64,000 bases of DNA from Heterobilharzia americana (lineage: Eukaryota; Platyhelminthes; Trematoda; Strigeidida; Schistosomatidae): NCBI GenBank assembly GCA_944470555.2, contig OX104134.1, positions 103,596,701 to 103,660,700 of the forward strand, given 5' to 3'. Position numbers and translations under genes: made by a program. Positions 10,021 to 23,078 of the stretch are shown here, in pieces. Under the pieces are notes generated by a model that saw only the letters and a list, made by a program, of their open reading frames with translations, did no database searches and was not told the origin of the DNA. Positions within the stretch are counted from its first letter, which is position 1, and each line of letters opens with the position of its first letter.

Positions 10021-13000
10021 AAACTTGAACTACCCTTGCCCCTATGGCGGTATCTTTATGAAACCTACCGCTCTTGTACTTACGACGACAAAATAAGAGT
10101 AAGCAGAATGAGTTTATCAAAAAAAAGGAAAATGTTCGCCAGGTCTACTAGCTCAGCTCACTCTGCACCACCATATTGTCTCTGTAGCCCTGATATGACA
10201 ACATTCAACAAGAAACACCATGATCATCCCTTGCTCATGACTATATGAATTGTGGTTAGCATTGCAGCAAAAAGCATGAGTTTCATTTAAACGTTTATAA
10301 CTTCACTAAACATAGGTTTCCTACATATAAGCGAATATCTAGTCCAAAATCCTCTACTTTCTCTATTCCATAGTGATATCTTCAGCTTAGTTTCCACTAC
10401 TTTCATATGCACCTTCATCTTCTTCCCATAAGCTTACCACCAAACAGTAGGTTTTGGATACCTCTTTAAGTAACTTTTGCAATCAGTACAATAAACTCAA
10501 CTACATGCATCATGACCAATATACTTCTGTGTAGTATTTCTGTGCTCCTGTTTCAAATTTCACCTGCCGCTTGCTTTTTTTATTCATTTTTCAGGTTCAC
10601 CTAACCAGTCTTTCATCCATATGGAATCCTATTAATCGCATCTATCAGCGTGCATCAGGCTACCAAATCTATGACGAACACACACAATTCAAGGTCACGG
10701 TTGTATAACCCTCCCTACCTTCAAAAATATACGATGTTTCAAACAACAGCCGAATAATTCCCATTTTCGAAATGAGCTTGCTTCAGTATGATGAACAATT
10801 ATGCTGGCATTTATCTGTTTCATTCTCTGCTATCTGCGAAGCATTAACATTCTTTCCGTAGACGCATCTTCTGTGTGCCGGGAAAAATAGTGTCTATTTT
10901 ACAGCTTGGTATTGTACATAACAGACAGTTCACATTACCAAAATGTTCAAACCTGTAAACTGGTTTGTTTTCACGCAACCTATGTTGCATGAAAAATATT
11001 GTTATTGTTATGTTGATTGATGATGATTATTTCTTGACATACCTTCGACGGTCAGAAAAATCCAAGGAGTGGAATATGTGACTCTTGGGTTTGGATGTGT
11101 AGAAAGCTGTCTTGAGATATCACGGCGGAAAATCAGCCACAACGGTATAGTTATATTCATTTCTAATGCTTGAATAATTTCACTAACCTGCATTTCAAAA
11201 TTCCTTCTTCTGCAATATACGTTGTCAACTTTGATTGCCGTTCATTCCCATTCACTTGTTGTATACATGCCACTTTGACGTGTGGCGACTCGAACCGATG
11301 CACGTGTGTGCGAGGTTCCAAGTTAGTTTTGGCCTTGTCTCTGGTCTGAAAACATACCAAAACGACCTTATCTGCAAATTCTCAGTAACAAGCATTTGAT
11401 GGCTCAGATTTTTAGATAGACAATAAAAGAAAGACGAAAGGTTGACAGGACACGTGATTTGTGGAACTTTCTATTATCACTGCCCCCACAGACTTCTCGG
11501 GCTTGGTGTCAACCCTGCTTTTGACCTCGGCTGCCGATGCGTTCCTTTCCATAACACGCAGGATTGATATTAACTGGATACTACTGAGTCTTCGGACCGG
11601 TAATTTTACATGCACCAGCATCCTGCTAGACAGTCCGTCGTTGTGTATGGAGTTAGTAGGCTTAACGACTTCAGATTAGTAAATGCTACTTTTGTTTGAT
11701 CGTACACGCCCGAACATTATTATCAGCTATAAACGGTACCTAAAACATCATCCAGTAAATACTACAGTTAGGATAAATAAACAGACCAATATGGAATCAT
11801 ACTTTACCGCAGTGCGGAAACTGTGCACCTGCGTTTATGACCTCCACTTTAACCATATTTTAGTTCCATTCAGAAGGTTGTTAGGAAGTGGCCAAAAGTG
11901 GAGATCACCATTCAATGTTATTCACTGCTGGGGTAGAAACATTTAAGCTTCAGATACTGATTTACGTCCATGTGTAGTCAAATTAATTTTACTGAACAAT
12001 TTCGCCCTTCAGCTGATTGGTGGTTTAGTGGCTTTGTTTTCTGAATAGACTCTATTTGAATACTGTGCCTTCTATCAAATAAAGTCATCTTATTTAAGTC
12101 GATCGCAGGTCTGTCTTTTGTCTTCGATTTTCGTGGCTCAGTGAAGTATCAAGTGTGGGAGAGAACAGTCGCACTACTCGTATCCCATCCAAGTATCTCG
12201 TTACGTTGTTACTCGTTCCTCTTATTATTAGAACCCACGTTCAGCATTCGATCTCGGTACACATAACAGCAAAAACTGACATCCTGAAACCCATTTGCGA
12301 GATTAACCTTCTTATTTTTGCCTCTAATAAGACACTAGTTTCAAGCCTTGCCCATACACCTAGTTTGCTGGAAAAGTTCTTAAACTAGTCCATCAGTCTA
12401 GAACCTGTAAGTAAAAAGGTGATAGACACCTTACACTCCCACCAACTTCGCCAAACTTGGCGTCTAAATAGCGGATGAATTCTTATTACAAGGGTGATAC
12501 AAGCATTTTAAAACTGGTTTCTGTACAGCAAAGGTTTCAAAGTTTTATCCATATGGCATAAGAACCAAAGTCAGTCACCATCCAAATCAGAAAATAGTAT
12601 GTTTCTATTTCTAAATGTTTTACCACGCTGACCAGTTGAAGCAGGAAAAAACTAACAGTGATGGCAAGTCATAATCACGTTCAGCGAGATACACTCATAT
12701 CAAACGACTTACCACAGGAGTGTCAGCCAGCCTACTTGCAACACAACTGATTTGCTGCAAAATGAAAGGAACATCATGTAGCGTTACGCTTTGCTTTCTG
12801 ACCTTTTAATTTGTTCTAGTTGTTCAAGAACAGTCCTTCGTTACAAAAACACAGCAATGACTTTTCCAACAATAAATTCTCCAGCTTTGCCTGGAGAACT
12901 TTAATATTCTGTGGGGATTCAGAAGTTGTTGTCACCAGTCAGACTGCATATCATCTCGAAATATCAAAACTTTGTTGAAAAATTCTGTCTGCGAACTTGG

Positions 13001-13979
13001 CACTTGATACTGACATTCGATGTTTACTCGAAATGTTTCACTATTACTTGGGACGTACATACGAGTCACGCTGATAATTTGACACTGTTGACGGCGTATT
13101 AAAGTGTTCAGATCCTGTTTAAGATTACTTGACAAAAAGTTACGCTTCGGCACTAGAAAGCTTCACTGCTGCCACAATACTTCTAGGACCCGTCCCTTAA
13201 TCCCCACAAAGTCCTTCGAATAACTCTTTTGTTACCTGAAAGAGATGTTTACCGGGTTTTTTCTCAGAGACCCTGTGTGGCCAGTATGTAGCTCTGTTGG
13301 TTTCGACTTCACGCCGTCATAACTGAAGCTGGTTTGCTGGTGCCAATTCCATCAACAGTCGTCAGCAGGCCAATAGGCTCAAAGATTTGATTGGCATAAG
13401 AAGTGACTGGCAAGAAATGCGCTATGTCCATTCTACCTGTGTCTATCCCCGACAAACTGCAGCCAACGTGTAGTTAAGGGCAATTTCTACTATCAACTGG
13501 CTGACGTTCTGTAAAAATTTTACTCAGTGAGTATCTGAACTTCGCCCGACTGCTCAGGTTAGGAAGAGACGTGAAAGTATCTCATGAATGAATCGAGTAA
13601 CGAAAAGGCATAGTTTCACCGACGTCACAAATTGTGAACTTACGACCCAACCAATAACATGCACTTTATACACGAAGCAGTTGTTTCGCTTTGTCGTTTT
13701 TATCCTAGAATTTTACATCCCCTCGTGCTACATCGATTATCTTTGATTCAGTGCTAACTAAAACACTGATCTTGTGCAGAAATGTGAATGCTTAGGCACT
13801 ACATGCCCCTAACTCATACGAGAAAGCTTTGTATTATCTCACCACGTCATGAAGATTGATAGTATTTATAAGTTGCAAATCGCAGGCTTGTGTGTCAAAA
13901 TGACTTCAGATGATTGGTAACGGAACGGAAGATGCTTTCGCTCAACTGGCTTCCCTGTCTAGAAATAGTTAACCACAAG
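10021..13979. other. About 4 kb with no recognisable gene
   Basis: Open frames are all below about 90 codons and none shows a known motif. The segment 11960-12160 ends with AATAAA (about 12079) followed by a short GT-rich stretch, which loosely resembles the R-U5 end of an LTR, but I find no second copy. Decayed mobile DNA is likely, since RT relics lie on both sides. Confidence 0.45.
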
Positions 13980-14942
13980 TTCATTTGGCTAATAACCTGT
14001 GTAAAAAAGTGACAGAAAGATGGTGGTTAAAAAGGAAAAGCAAGGTAGTTGTAGCTGAGCTGAAAACGCAAGCAAATATCAGGTTGGTGTTGTAATTCCA
14101 ACGAAATAGCCTGAATCCTTTCTCCAAGGGTGTTCCAACATCTAGCAACTCTTAGGAAGTAGAAGCCTCACCTGTCTCACCCGCCATGTTATGGGTGTAG
14201 TTCTTGTGTACCCCCTCTACGATCACTGTTGCAACTAAAGTCAAATAAGTAATAGATTAGGTGTCCAGGCTTAATTATGACATTGTAAGTCACTATGAAA
14301 TCTCTCATCTACATTCCAGAAGACATGGATCAGGCGCTACCAGTCAGTTTTCATGCGTCACAAGCTCAAGATATCAAAGAGATTTGGTTGACTGCCCCTG
14401 AACGCGTTCCAGGTGCAGTTTGTCCTTCTTCAGAGAGAGACAGCACTACAGTCCCGAACTCCAGGCGAGGCCGTCTGAAGCTTCAGAAAATTCGATGGAA
14501 ATATCGGCGATGGAGTTATCTAGAAATTCGTCTGAGAATCACCGTCAACGAAATTAACCAAAGTGCGTTTCTACCGCGACTGGAATTCCAAGTAATTTAT
14601 GTAAATCGAAAAAAGAAAACACCTTGAGAATGAACCGTCAGGAGCTCCAACTAGACAGTTTGTTTCTTCAGACATTGAAAAACTTGCTCCGTCCTCAAGC
14701 AAACGGTTACAGAAATCAGGACAACAGTCAATAGGAGGTAGCTGGGTCCTGGTTAGTGGTAGTTTATCAACAAGACAGCCGTCATTTAACACGATCAAAC
14801 GCCTTAAAAGGTCTAGATAAAAAACTTTAATTCCATCCCGACGACCGACAATAACAGTATACCTATCTGCTGTGGCAAGTAAGTTACTAAGGGAAGAGTA
14901 CCTTTCACTAAATTTGTGTGGTTTGGGGTGCCAAACAGCCAA
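13980..14942 (-). pseudogene. Strongly decayed non-LTR RT relic, minus strand
   Basis: Read on the minus strand, 14942-14571 ends in SMSEETNCLVGAPDGSFSR followed by FLFSIYINYLEF. This matches the RT palm motif around 'GVPQGSVLGPLLFLIYINDL'. Further on, AFRGSQPNLFDILSL (about 14400) and an RMKTDW...VFWNVDERFHSDL stretch match the conserved post-RT block near 'YEDRL...YRRIRGDL'. RRGYTRTTP and a WNTLGE-type segment (about 14215-14100) match the extreme C-terminus. Each signature is in a different frame with intervening stops. The family was not determined. Confidence 0.6.
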
Positions 14943-15540
14943 TCGTCTAGGGGTGATGCCTCACTCCGTCACAAATTAGTGACTGCAACACCATGGGTGG
15001 TGTGGATAAGGAAGTCACCAGTGTCCAGTTCTTTGGGTCGGTCCGTTAACTTCCTTTGAAGATTGGTGTTGTGGCCCAACTTCCAAGGACTAGACACGAT
15101 GGTTTGGAAAATCTCTAAGCAACTTGAAGTTTCGGCCAAGATTGGTACTTCTCCCAGCGTAACGGCCGTATGGATTTCCCCCTTCGCGGGGAAGTATCCT
15201 TTGTGAGCAGTTTGTGCCGTACTGCCTCAGCAATCAAGTCAATGACCGACAGACCTACCTAGTAGGATATTGGTAAACTCCTGAGGCAGCCAATGATGAG
15301 AAGACTTCCAAATACTGATGAGCTAGAAGTTTCGCTTTTTCACCGTTGCTGCCGGTCATGCCCGTCGGGCCTTACTGAATGAGAGACTTACACACTAGCC
15401 TGTTGGAACGGTGCAGCATACCAAAAGGCTCCTCGGGTTGAAAAAAACTTGTTACTGTTGCCAATCAACAATCACTACATTCGTGCATGCTTTCCCTGCC
15501 TGCTAAAATAGTTTGCATAAATATTCGTTGGGGATTTTTG
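14943..15540. other. Unassigned stretch between RT relics
   Basis: No open frame above 60 codons and no recognisable domain. A plus-strand phrase near 15385 (YTLACWNGAAY) is faintly like the start of a LINE endonuclease, but is too short to call. Confidence 0.4.
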
Positions 15541-16420
15541 CGTGGTGTTTTTTAACCTAAGTAGATCACCAGTAGACTTGCTTGATACCCTCAACGACCT
15601 TGAACGCCTTGGAGCTGAAAGTGGAACAAAACGGCTAATGGCATACACGATTTTGGTGAGTACGAATCTCTAATGGGTGAATGTCAATTCAGCGGTACAT
15701 AGTCAGCTCCCCAACATATCTGTTGTCATGTGCTCTCAAAAGCTGAAAATTTTAGTCTCCTGATGTTCCAAAGAAACTCGTTAGAACGTCCAGCTGGTCT
15801 GGTTTTACAGACGTATTGGAAGCCGGCAACAACATAATCATTCACGACCGAAGTGGCGAGAATTATTAAGGATATCAGCCAAGAATTCTTCACTTATGGG
15901 GATGTAGTCCTATCGGGATATTGTTTGGTCTTGCCTTCATCACGCTGATGATTTCTCTGCCGATGGTTGGTACCTTGACTTGATGCCCACCCTATGGAAA
16001 AAAGGGTGAGAAAGGATCGGTCATAAAAGCAGCTACTCATGGGCTTGATGTAACTTCTCTTTCTCTTGTGGTTTGGGAAATCTTGTCCTATTCTGCTAAA
16101 TCAGATTTCTGTCTGCCTCTTGGAGGAGTGTCAAGTCTCTCGACGGCGCATAATCTCCCATCTGGTCCTGCAACTCTCAAACTTCAAGCAGGATAAGGAA
16201 TCATTGGATGTCATCCAAACGTCGAAGTTATATGGATGTATCTTGACTTTAGGATACCGAAAAACTAGACATTTTCTAGCCCGCTTACTGAAGAATAGTT
16301 ATAAGATACCAAAGAAAGTTTTTGTAATTGTCTAGCCCACGACTCTGTTGAAGTTAACTGGTTTCTACAGTTGTCTGATCTATAATTCAAAGTTAAAGGT
16401 CTCACTAATAACTATAGTCT
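15541..16420 (+). pseudogene. Possible non-LTR RT relic, plus strand
   Basis: A faint RT pattern. Around 16066-16330, separate frames give the equivalent of an 'SPSQHGF...SCVTNLL' block, then VEVIWMYLDFRIPKN (about 16225), which is in the right place for the 'VDVIYLDFSKAFDKV' palm motif. Upstream text (about 15940-16010, HADDFSADGWYLDLMPTLWKKG) could be the preceding 'W...PIFKKG' block. No FADD box was found. The call depends on allowing several frameshifts. Confidence 0.35.
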
Positions 16421-17390
16421 GTCACCTAAGTTACCTGATCTCGTCACTGAAGCCCATAGTGATTTAAATAAGTTTGTCTGATACTCTGGACGTCCCGACA
16501 GCACTTGGGAATATACAATGTAAGATAGAACGTCTCCTGCTTTCTCTTGCATCGGTTGAATCCCAAAAGTGACACCCCACTTGATAGTCTAATGAAATGC
16601 GGCAGATTAGTTAACTTCGCAATTAGTGAGTTAAGCAACGGAATGTAATCCTTCTTCGATTCAAGTTTTCAGAATCCCTGGAAATTTCCCACAGGACTGG
16701 ACTGAAACTGAATGATTGATTGCGTGTGGCTTGACTGACTCAATTTGTAATGTTTGTCGCCCAGGGAAAAGAGCGATCCCATGAACTGTTCTATTTCGGT
16801 TTAATTCATCACGAAAAGCAAGACGCTTCTGTGACTTATAGAGAATTAGAGCATCCACAACACCATACCATGAGGTTAAGGTACCCCCCGACCTAACTTC
16901 TTGTCAGTGTCACACACCAAAATTCTATAGCGGACTGACCTTGCATGCCTTACTGAAACTGCGAGATGCTGAAAGTGGACTGCATTGAACGCGTGGAAAG
17001 GTTGAAAAGCTGACTAGAACTTCACTGACCCTCATCTCTCCTCTAGCTATCACTGAAAACTTGTAGAAACAACAATGAGCGAAACAAACGACGACTCCGT
17101 GCCATGAACTTGAATAGACCTTGCACAGACCTGCGTGATAACACAAGTCTTGGTGATGCACTACAGCGGTCACAAAGCAGTCAATCTATACACCTCACAC
17201 AAATAGACCGATCTGACCAACTCATATCTTTGGCTGTCACTCGATGCTATACCCATAAGCTCTGCCCAAGGCAATGAATCTTCGGGCAAAACTCCAAGAT
17301 CTGGACCCCTCCACAAAGAACAGTTCCATCCAACCAGAAGTGAACGTCCTGTTCGTCCTATGCCGTCCTGTCCCATGAATCTGTCTCAAG

Positions 17391-17392
<2 letters not shown>
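16421..17392. other. No recognisable gene
   Basis: Short open frames on both strands (for example minus 16858-16661 and 17376-17170) carry no motif that I recognise. Confidence 0.4.

Positions 17393-17424
<32 letters not shown>
17393..17424. repeat. (AT)16 microsatellite
   Basis: Perfect alternating AT tract of 32 bp. Confidence 0.95.
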
Positions 17425-17427
<3 letters not shown>

Positions 17428-19045
17428 AAGGTAAGTACGAACACATTTTTCACCCAGTACCAAGCAGAAGCATAATTTCGGCCGACCATATATCGCACAT
17501 CTCATCCGCTGTGACAGCACAAGCAATGCCTACCAACAAACAGAAACAAAACCATCCATGCCAGGAGATAAAATTTCTGGAAATAACGATAGATTCTTCT
17601 CATCACACCCACGTGCGCAATACCCGTCTCCCCCGTGATGTAACTTCAATGAATCCTCAACGATTCTTAGTTCACAACCAGCTACAAAACCTATAGCTGC
17701 CCCCCTGAATATTCACATTAGGGGGCTTTACCCTAGTCATGACACAAAGACCGGTGTAAAACTTATCCCGCGTTCTACCAAGAATCCACGCTCAGGAGCC
17801 CATCGCAGAACCCATCTTTTATCGGGCCTCAGAAAATTACAGCACCTCCAGCCATTCAAGTATTAGTAATAATGATAATAATGAATTTCATTCTCACACT
17901 AGTAAGTTAACATGAGAGAAGCCAGTTAACACGCCTCATCACATTGATATATGCCAAAAAATCTACAAGACTTACGGGTCCTGAATAGTACACAGGGGAG
18001 GTCGTTTAACTCTATCAAAAACATCAGATCGTGGTTACGGTACAAACAAAATACCACTTTCAGCATATGCAGTGCGTTAAAGCGAAGATAATAAAAGTTC
18101 CCACTCCCACACGGTGGAATTAACATGACAGATACCAGTTCACAGTCACCGTCAAAATGATGATTTTGAAAGTTTACAGAATAATGCCGGGAACTGTATA
18201 ACTCGCGTAGCAAGTTACTGATGTGCATAAGCTTAGTAAAATTTGCTGCAAATCAAGAGACGGGTTTGGATTCCCATCTGTCATTACACAGATAGGTTCC
18301 ACTATCAACGACAAAAGCGCACAATGTTCGAAGTTTGCGTTATAACTGGACGACGCTGTTAGTCCAGTTGCAAATTTAGTAATATAAATATCCATTCACC
18401 AGAAAATTCTTCAGTTTTTAGCTTCGCTAACCACAAAGGGCCTATTTATACAGTCTGGAGTACCAGTAAGTACCCACAGTTATATGACCAAGGTGAGTGT
18501 CCAAACCCATGCATTTCCGGTTCACCATGTGGTTTAAAGGCAGTGTACATTGATTCCACCGGGAATACTGGGAGTGATGACATACTTGAGTCAGCTATGG
18601 CCAATTCAGCCTACGAACCACCATAATGATACCCCAGACCAACAAATGATTGGTCATCGTTTGAAGCAACAGGTGCTAGTCCTGCATACCCCGCTGCGAA
18701 ACTTGCCCATATTCCAACATTTCTCACCAAGATGTCCCGTAGGCTCAAAATAATGATCACAAGAGAATACCTTGGTTCAACCTTGTGAACGACTCAACTC
18801 TTTTTATGGCCCTGTTAGAATTCTCCGTTCCCTTGCTTAAATCACGTGCTGTTTGCAACAAGCCAAGTGGACCGGATTTTTTTAGTTTCGTTGATCAAAC
18901 CTTTCAGTATTTAATTCACTGAGCCGGCTTATCTAAAGTAACCAAACGTCATGTTAGATAACGAAAATTTCCATCATAATGACTGCAATACTTGCAGAGT
19001 TGAGGGCAGCATTCTCTGATTTTTTTATCTTAGATCGCCGTTCCG
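17425..19045. other. No recognisable gene
   Basis: Only short open frames (the longest is about 100 codons, minus 18228-17926). No domain, signal peptide or repeat unit was recognised. The right end may be CR1 5' sequence upstream of the EN fragment. Confidence 0.4.
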
Positions 19046-21324
19046 TTGAGTTGGGACCCTTTACATCAGACGGTATTCATGAATATTGGCCGTTTCCAAC
19101 ACTACGCAATTACTGCCGATCGCCCATATAGGTCACAGCAAGCTGGATCTATCACTGATGAGCACATAAACCAAATTTTCAAGTTGCTGTCATTTCTGCC
19201 TACTTGTATACTAGTGGGAGGTGATTTTAATGTGTGGGTGTCTCGTGGGGCCACTTGAGGAGCCATCTCCTTTCAAACCTCAAAAACCAATGAATGCGCT
19301 CCATTAGTTGATAGGCGTACTATAAGAAACAGTGTGCTTAATCGAATTTTTTAATGCACCGTCACTCACCAAACACACTAGCGTATTCCCCGGGGAGCGA
19401 CCAAATGGTTGTAGCCTATCGGCCCTTCTCATCATGCAGGTGCACTCCGACATCGATGAGGTTAACAACACTCGTTCGCGTAAGTTTTGTTAATGTGGAC
19501 TGGTAACACTCACAATAACCTATACTTTGTCTGAACTGGAACCAATTGTTTCATCCGATGACCCGAACCACTATCTCGAGAACCGTTACCTCGGTTTCAA
19601 CTCCCATCTGGATTCCGCAACCGACCTCTACAACAGCAAAATACAGAAAAGTCACTTATTACGGGCAAGAAAATATTCCTACCACATTCGAGCAAAAACT
19701 AAGGAGATTGGGAAGCATTTTCGTGCCCAATGGTTTTCTGTCGTTTGAGCAGTTTCCGGTAACCAGGAAGCCCGTAGGCGAAAAAGAGAAACCTCTGCTG
19801 AGAATGGCATTCGAAAGCATGGAAGGGAAACTAGTTTTGTTGTCAGTACCCAAACACCAGCTGTGTAATGGAATTAACCTAACGAATGTGTTGAAAGTGA
19901 GCAACAAGATCATCACAGACCCCAGGAAAACATGTGAAGTACAAAGCGAAACGCTCGCCTTTTCCTTAGCCGGTTGTAATTGCAGCCTTGTAAGAACTAG
20001 CGGGTGGTGCGCATGAAATCATGGGGGTTGGACGCCATCTGAATAACGCACGCGATGCAATAAAATCACTGAAATCCTCTCTTAGTAAGAGAGTAGATGG
20101 GATACATGGCACCCTAATTAACAATGGCAGAGTAGACGTCTCTATATTCCGAACAAAAATATTCAACCTGTTCATAATCCTCGGCACTTTTCAGCTTACA
20201 CGGTAGACTAGACATATAATCCTGTGATTTGGGGAAGGTTCCAGACTCATCCCGGAAAACTATAGCCCTATCAGCTTGGCATCTGTCCTCTCCCACCTTT
20301 TAGAACACAAACTTACGAACCCCTCTCGCGATGGTTTTCTGTCCAAAAAGTCTTGCATCAGGTACCACTTAGAGTTCTTCAATCATGTAATTGACAGCAG
20401 AGGTGGAGGAAAAGTGATTGTCTCGCCTCACTTCAACTCCACTAAAGTTTTTGACGAAGTACATCACCGTTCGTAGACTACATCCATCTGAGATAACTAA
20501 CAAGTTGCATGAATGGATCGGTTCATTTCTAGAGAACCACATCTAGACTATCATGAGAGGCCCACTGTTTTCCTTCCCAGAAATATCACCGTAGGACTAA
20601 TCCAGGGCTGCGTTCTGGGACCTCTTCACTTTACAATGTATACAAATGCGCCTGTCTTCAGTCAGGGAAGACCTTGCTCTTAGCAGATGACTCAAGAGTA
20701 GTGTGCACCTTTCACTCTAGTCAATATAACAGCACCAATACCACCACACAAAATAATCTCGACAATCTGCAAAAACGGTCTGACGCGTGGCTGATATCAC
20801 TGAAGTCTGGCGTCATATCATTCGGTGAAAAGTGTACCAACTAGTCTACGGCTCGATATCCTTGCACTTCCACAGATAAGCATCATTTGCGACCCCGGAA
20901 CAAGGTGCTCCAGTGGCCTTCCGCTTGGAGAACACGCAATGGCACAGTGCTCCAAATCGCAACTACCGATTAACTTTATTCGTTGAAAGTTTCGCCCGGA
21001 TGAAACCAGTCTGATTCCATATAGGATGTGTGTGCGACCACTATCAGAATGCTGTCCTACCACACCTAGTTTCTTGCTATAGCCTGACGATCAGAAAGTA
21101 GAGAACACCCAACGACACTCTACCAAACGTATTTCCCTTGGTATAGCATACACAGATAGATGTCACACGGATCGACCAGAGCCTATGTGGTTCAGGTCAA
21201 TAAAAGCATACCTTAACATTTTCTATAGAACCCTGCAACATAAAATGGTTACTGAGGCTTGTAAAGTTCTCTGGAAGAAAGTCGTGCAATCCCAGAGACC
21301 AAGACTGCCTACTCACACTACCAC
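19046..21324 (+). pseudogene. CR1-like (SR1-type) retrotransposon copy 2, EN fragment and RT
   Basis: Plus-strand CR1 copy with a piece of AP endonuclease (about 19046-19258, ending PTCILVGGDFNVWVSRGA, the GDFN metal motif). A decayed spacer follows, then the pre-RT segment EIMGVGRHLNNARDAIKSLK (about 20013-20074). RT is seen as VLSHLLEHKLTNPSRDGF (about 20285), HFNSTKVFDEVHHRS (about 20432) and GLIQGCVLGPLHFTMYTNA (about 20596). The catalytic box is LLADDS (20677-20694), with Phe of FADD replaced by Leu. The C-terminal part (PYRMCVRPLSECCP, FYRTLQHKMVTEA) ends at about 21324, where CR1 similarity stops abruptly within the LTLPYAS region. It contains one arm of the perfect inverted repeat (19884-21262). 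Confidence 0.85.
19884..21262 (+). repeat. Inverted-repeat arm 1, 1379 bp with no mismatch to arm 2
   Basis: Position x pairs with 51247-x throughout, with no indel. I compared the arms line by line and saw no mismatch from 19884 to 21262. Outside this interval the two CR1 copies still align but differ. On the left there are mismatches at 19873, 19874 and 19883 within 20 bp. On the right there is one at 21263, then identity to 21309, mismatches at 21310 and 21315, and loss of similarity after about 21321. The abrupt edges inside an older shared element point to local sequence homogenisation rather than two insertions. Confidence 0.92.
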
Positions 21325-23078
21325 CATCATCCTTTGAAATCGATAAACCCGGAGACGGAGGATTGCTTCTGCAGTGAAAGTTTCACTTCACTGTGCAACA
21401 TCTATAATATTATTGTTTTCCTTAACTCCATGCGATAATATAAGAAATCACCTTTAAATCATGGCTCAAACTAGAAATGAGGAAATAATGAGGATAAGCG
21501 GGATAATCACTGCAGCGCATGCACTAAGCAGGTGTAACATATTTTATGCCGTAGAAGCTTCACTAAATATACAAATACTTTAAATGAGCAAATGATCACA
21601 ACTTCAGTTGTGAAAGACTCAGAGAGGTAGAATAACTTCAAACCTTCGTGGCAATGATTAGCAGGAACACATCCAATAGAATGAGTAGTACACCAACCTA
21701 GTAAGACATGAAATTTTACTCAATGCTTGTTTCATTTAGGTCCACAGCTCACTCTACATCCCGGGCAAGGCAGGCCAAACGGCTGCCAGTGGGTAGCATT
21801 TTGTGAAATTCTACATGACTATTCAGATGAAAACCTGAAGGCTTCGACATGACTGCGTCACTAACGAAGGTAGATGATACAATCATGAGTAAGTAATGCA
21901 TTTATTTAGCTTAGAAACATGCTGTAGCTTGTTTAAAGAAACCGACATCTGATGGTGGAGGAATTCGAGATGAAGGTCGCCTTGAGTGTTCGGGAGGCGA
22001 GAACAAACGCTGCCTACCTGCAAGTTCCAGAGAAGAATTCAACAGTCTGGAAGTGAAGATGGTGAGCAACGAACTCAGGAAAGACTACATGAGTTTTCTA
22101 ACGACATTTAATTACTTCACAGTTTGCCGCTGTTTCGAAGCCGGTTGCTAGAGAAATGGCAATCAGCATGAAGCGTACACTCCGTCATTCTTTCAGAGTT
22201 CAGTGAAAACTGGGATAGGCACACACAACGCAGATATGTAGCTGAGCATCAGAAGGCAGTAACAAGTAAGCAGTTAAGTACCCACTCTGTTTGTTGAAGC
22301 TTTTAGACAGTTCTGTCAAACTAAGTGTTATTGCGGATAACCGGAAAGTCCTGCCCTGAAGAATTTCAAATCTTGGTTTCAGAACTAATATGACCACTAC
22401 GGTAGGCGGACTGAAGAGACGAGCCAGACACAAAGTTGTACATTCATTCTATCCAATGCCTTCTTAATAGGTTTCTGACAGGGGAATGGAGGCGGCGTCG
22501 GCTGACGACGCGGAGGACAGCTGCTGTGATAGTATAATACACTTCATAAATGAGCGCACATATTTTGATTACTCTCCTGACAAATCATTCACCGTCTCTT
22601 TTATTTTGACAGAACTTCTACTTCAGAGTAAAGACATCGGGCGAAAAGTTGGATAGTTGAAGGAAAACATCGTGACATCATCAAAAACATTTGCTCTAGG
22701 TATGGGTCATACGGAATGTCGGTCTGTTGTCGTAAACCGTCAGGCCGTTTCTGAAAGAGTAGAGACAGACGTGGGGACATTTGTAGTGACATAAGGCTGA
22801 GTACGACAAACATGGAGCCCGAGAAACATCGGTCAACATGTAGTGAAAATGTTGCAAAACCCGAAAATACTAGATATGTCACACCCACCTGGTGAGTATA
22901 CCCTTTCCTGACCGTTTTAGTCACGATATCCACCATAATGGAGTCCACCATTATTTCCCTATTTTTGTTAGTTTAGGGGCCCCCAAACGAGTGGCATACT
23001 TGCCACGAAAAGCAGGCTTGACGAACTTTCCGTGTGTTGAAACCTGTACCTTAATGATTATTGCGAGCTTTTATCACA
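21325..23078. other. Non-CR1 sequence joined to CR1 copy 2, no recognised gene
   Basis: CR1 similarity breaks at about 21324 and unrelated sequence begins. Minus-strand open frames at 22951-22601 (116 codons) and 22433-22200 (77 codons) lie in a row but show no known motif and no convincing shared reading frame. They are probably decayed element sequence upstream or downstream of the neighbouring minus-strand RT. Confidence 0.4.
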
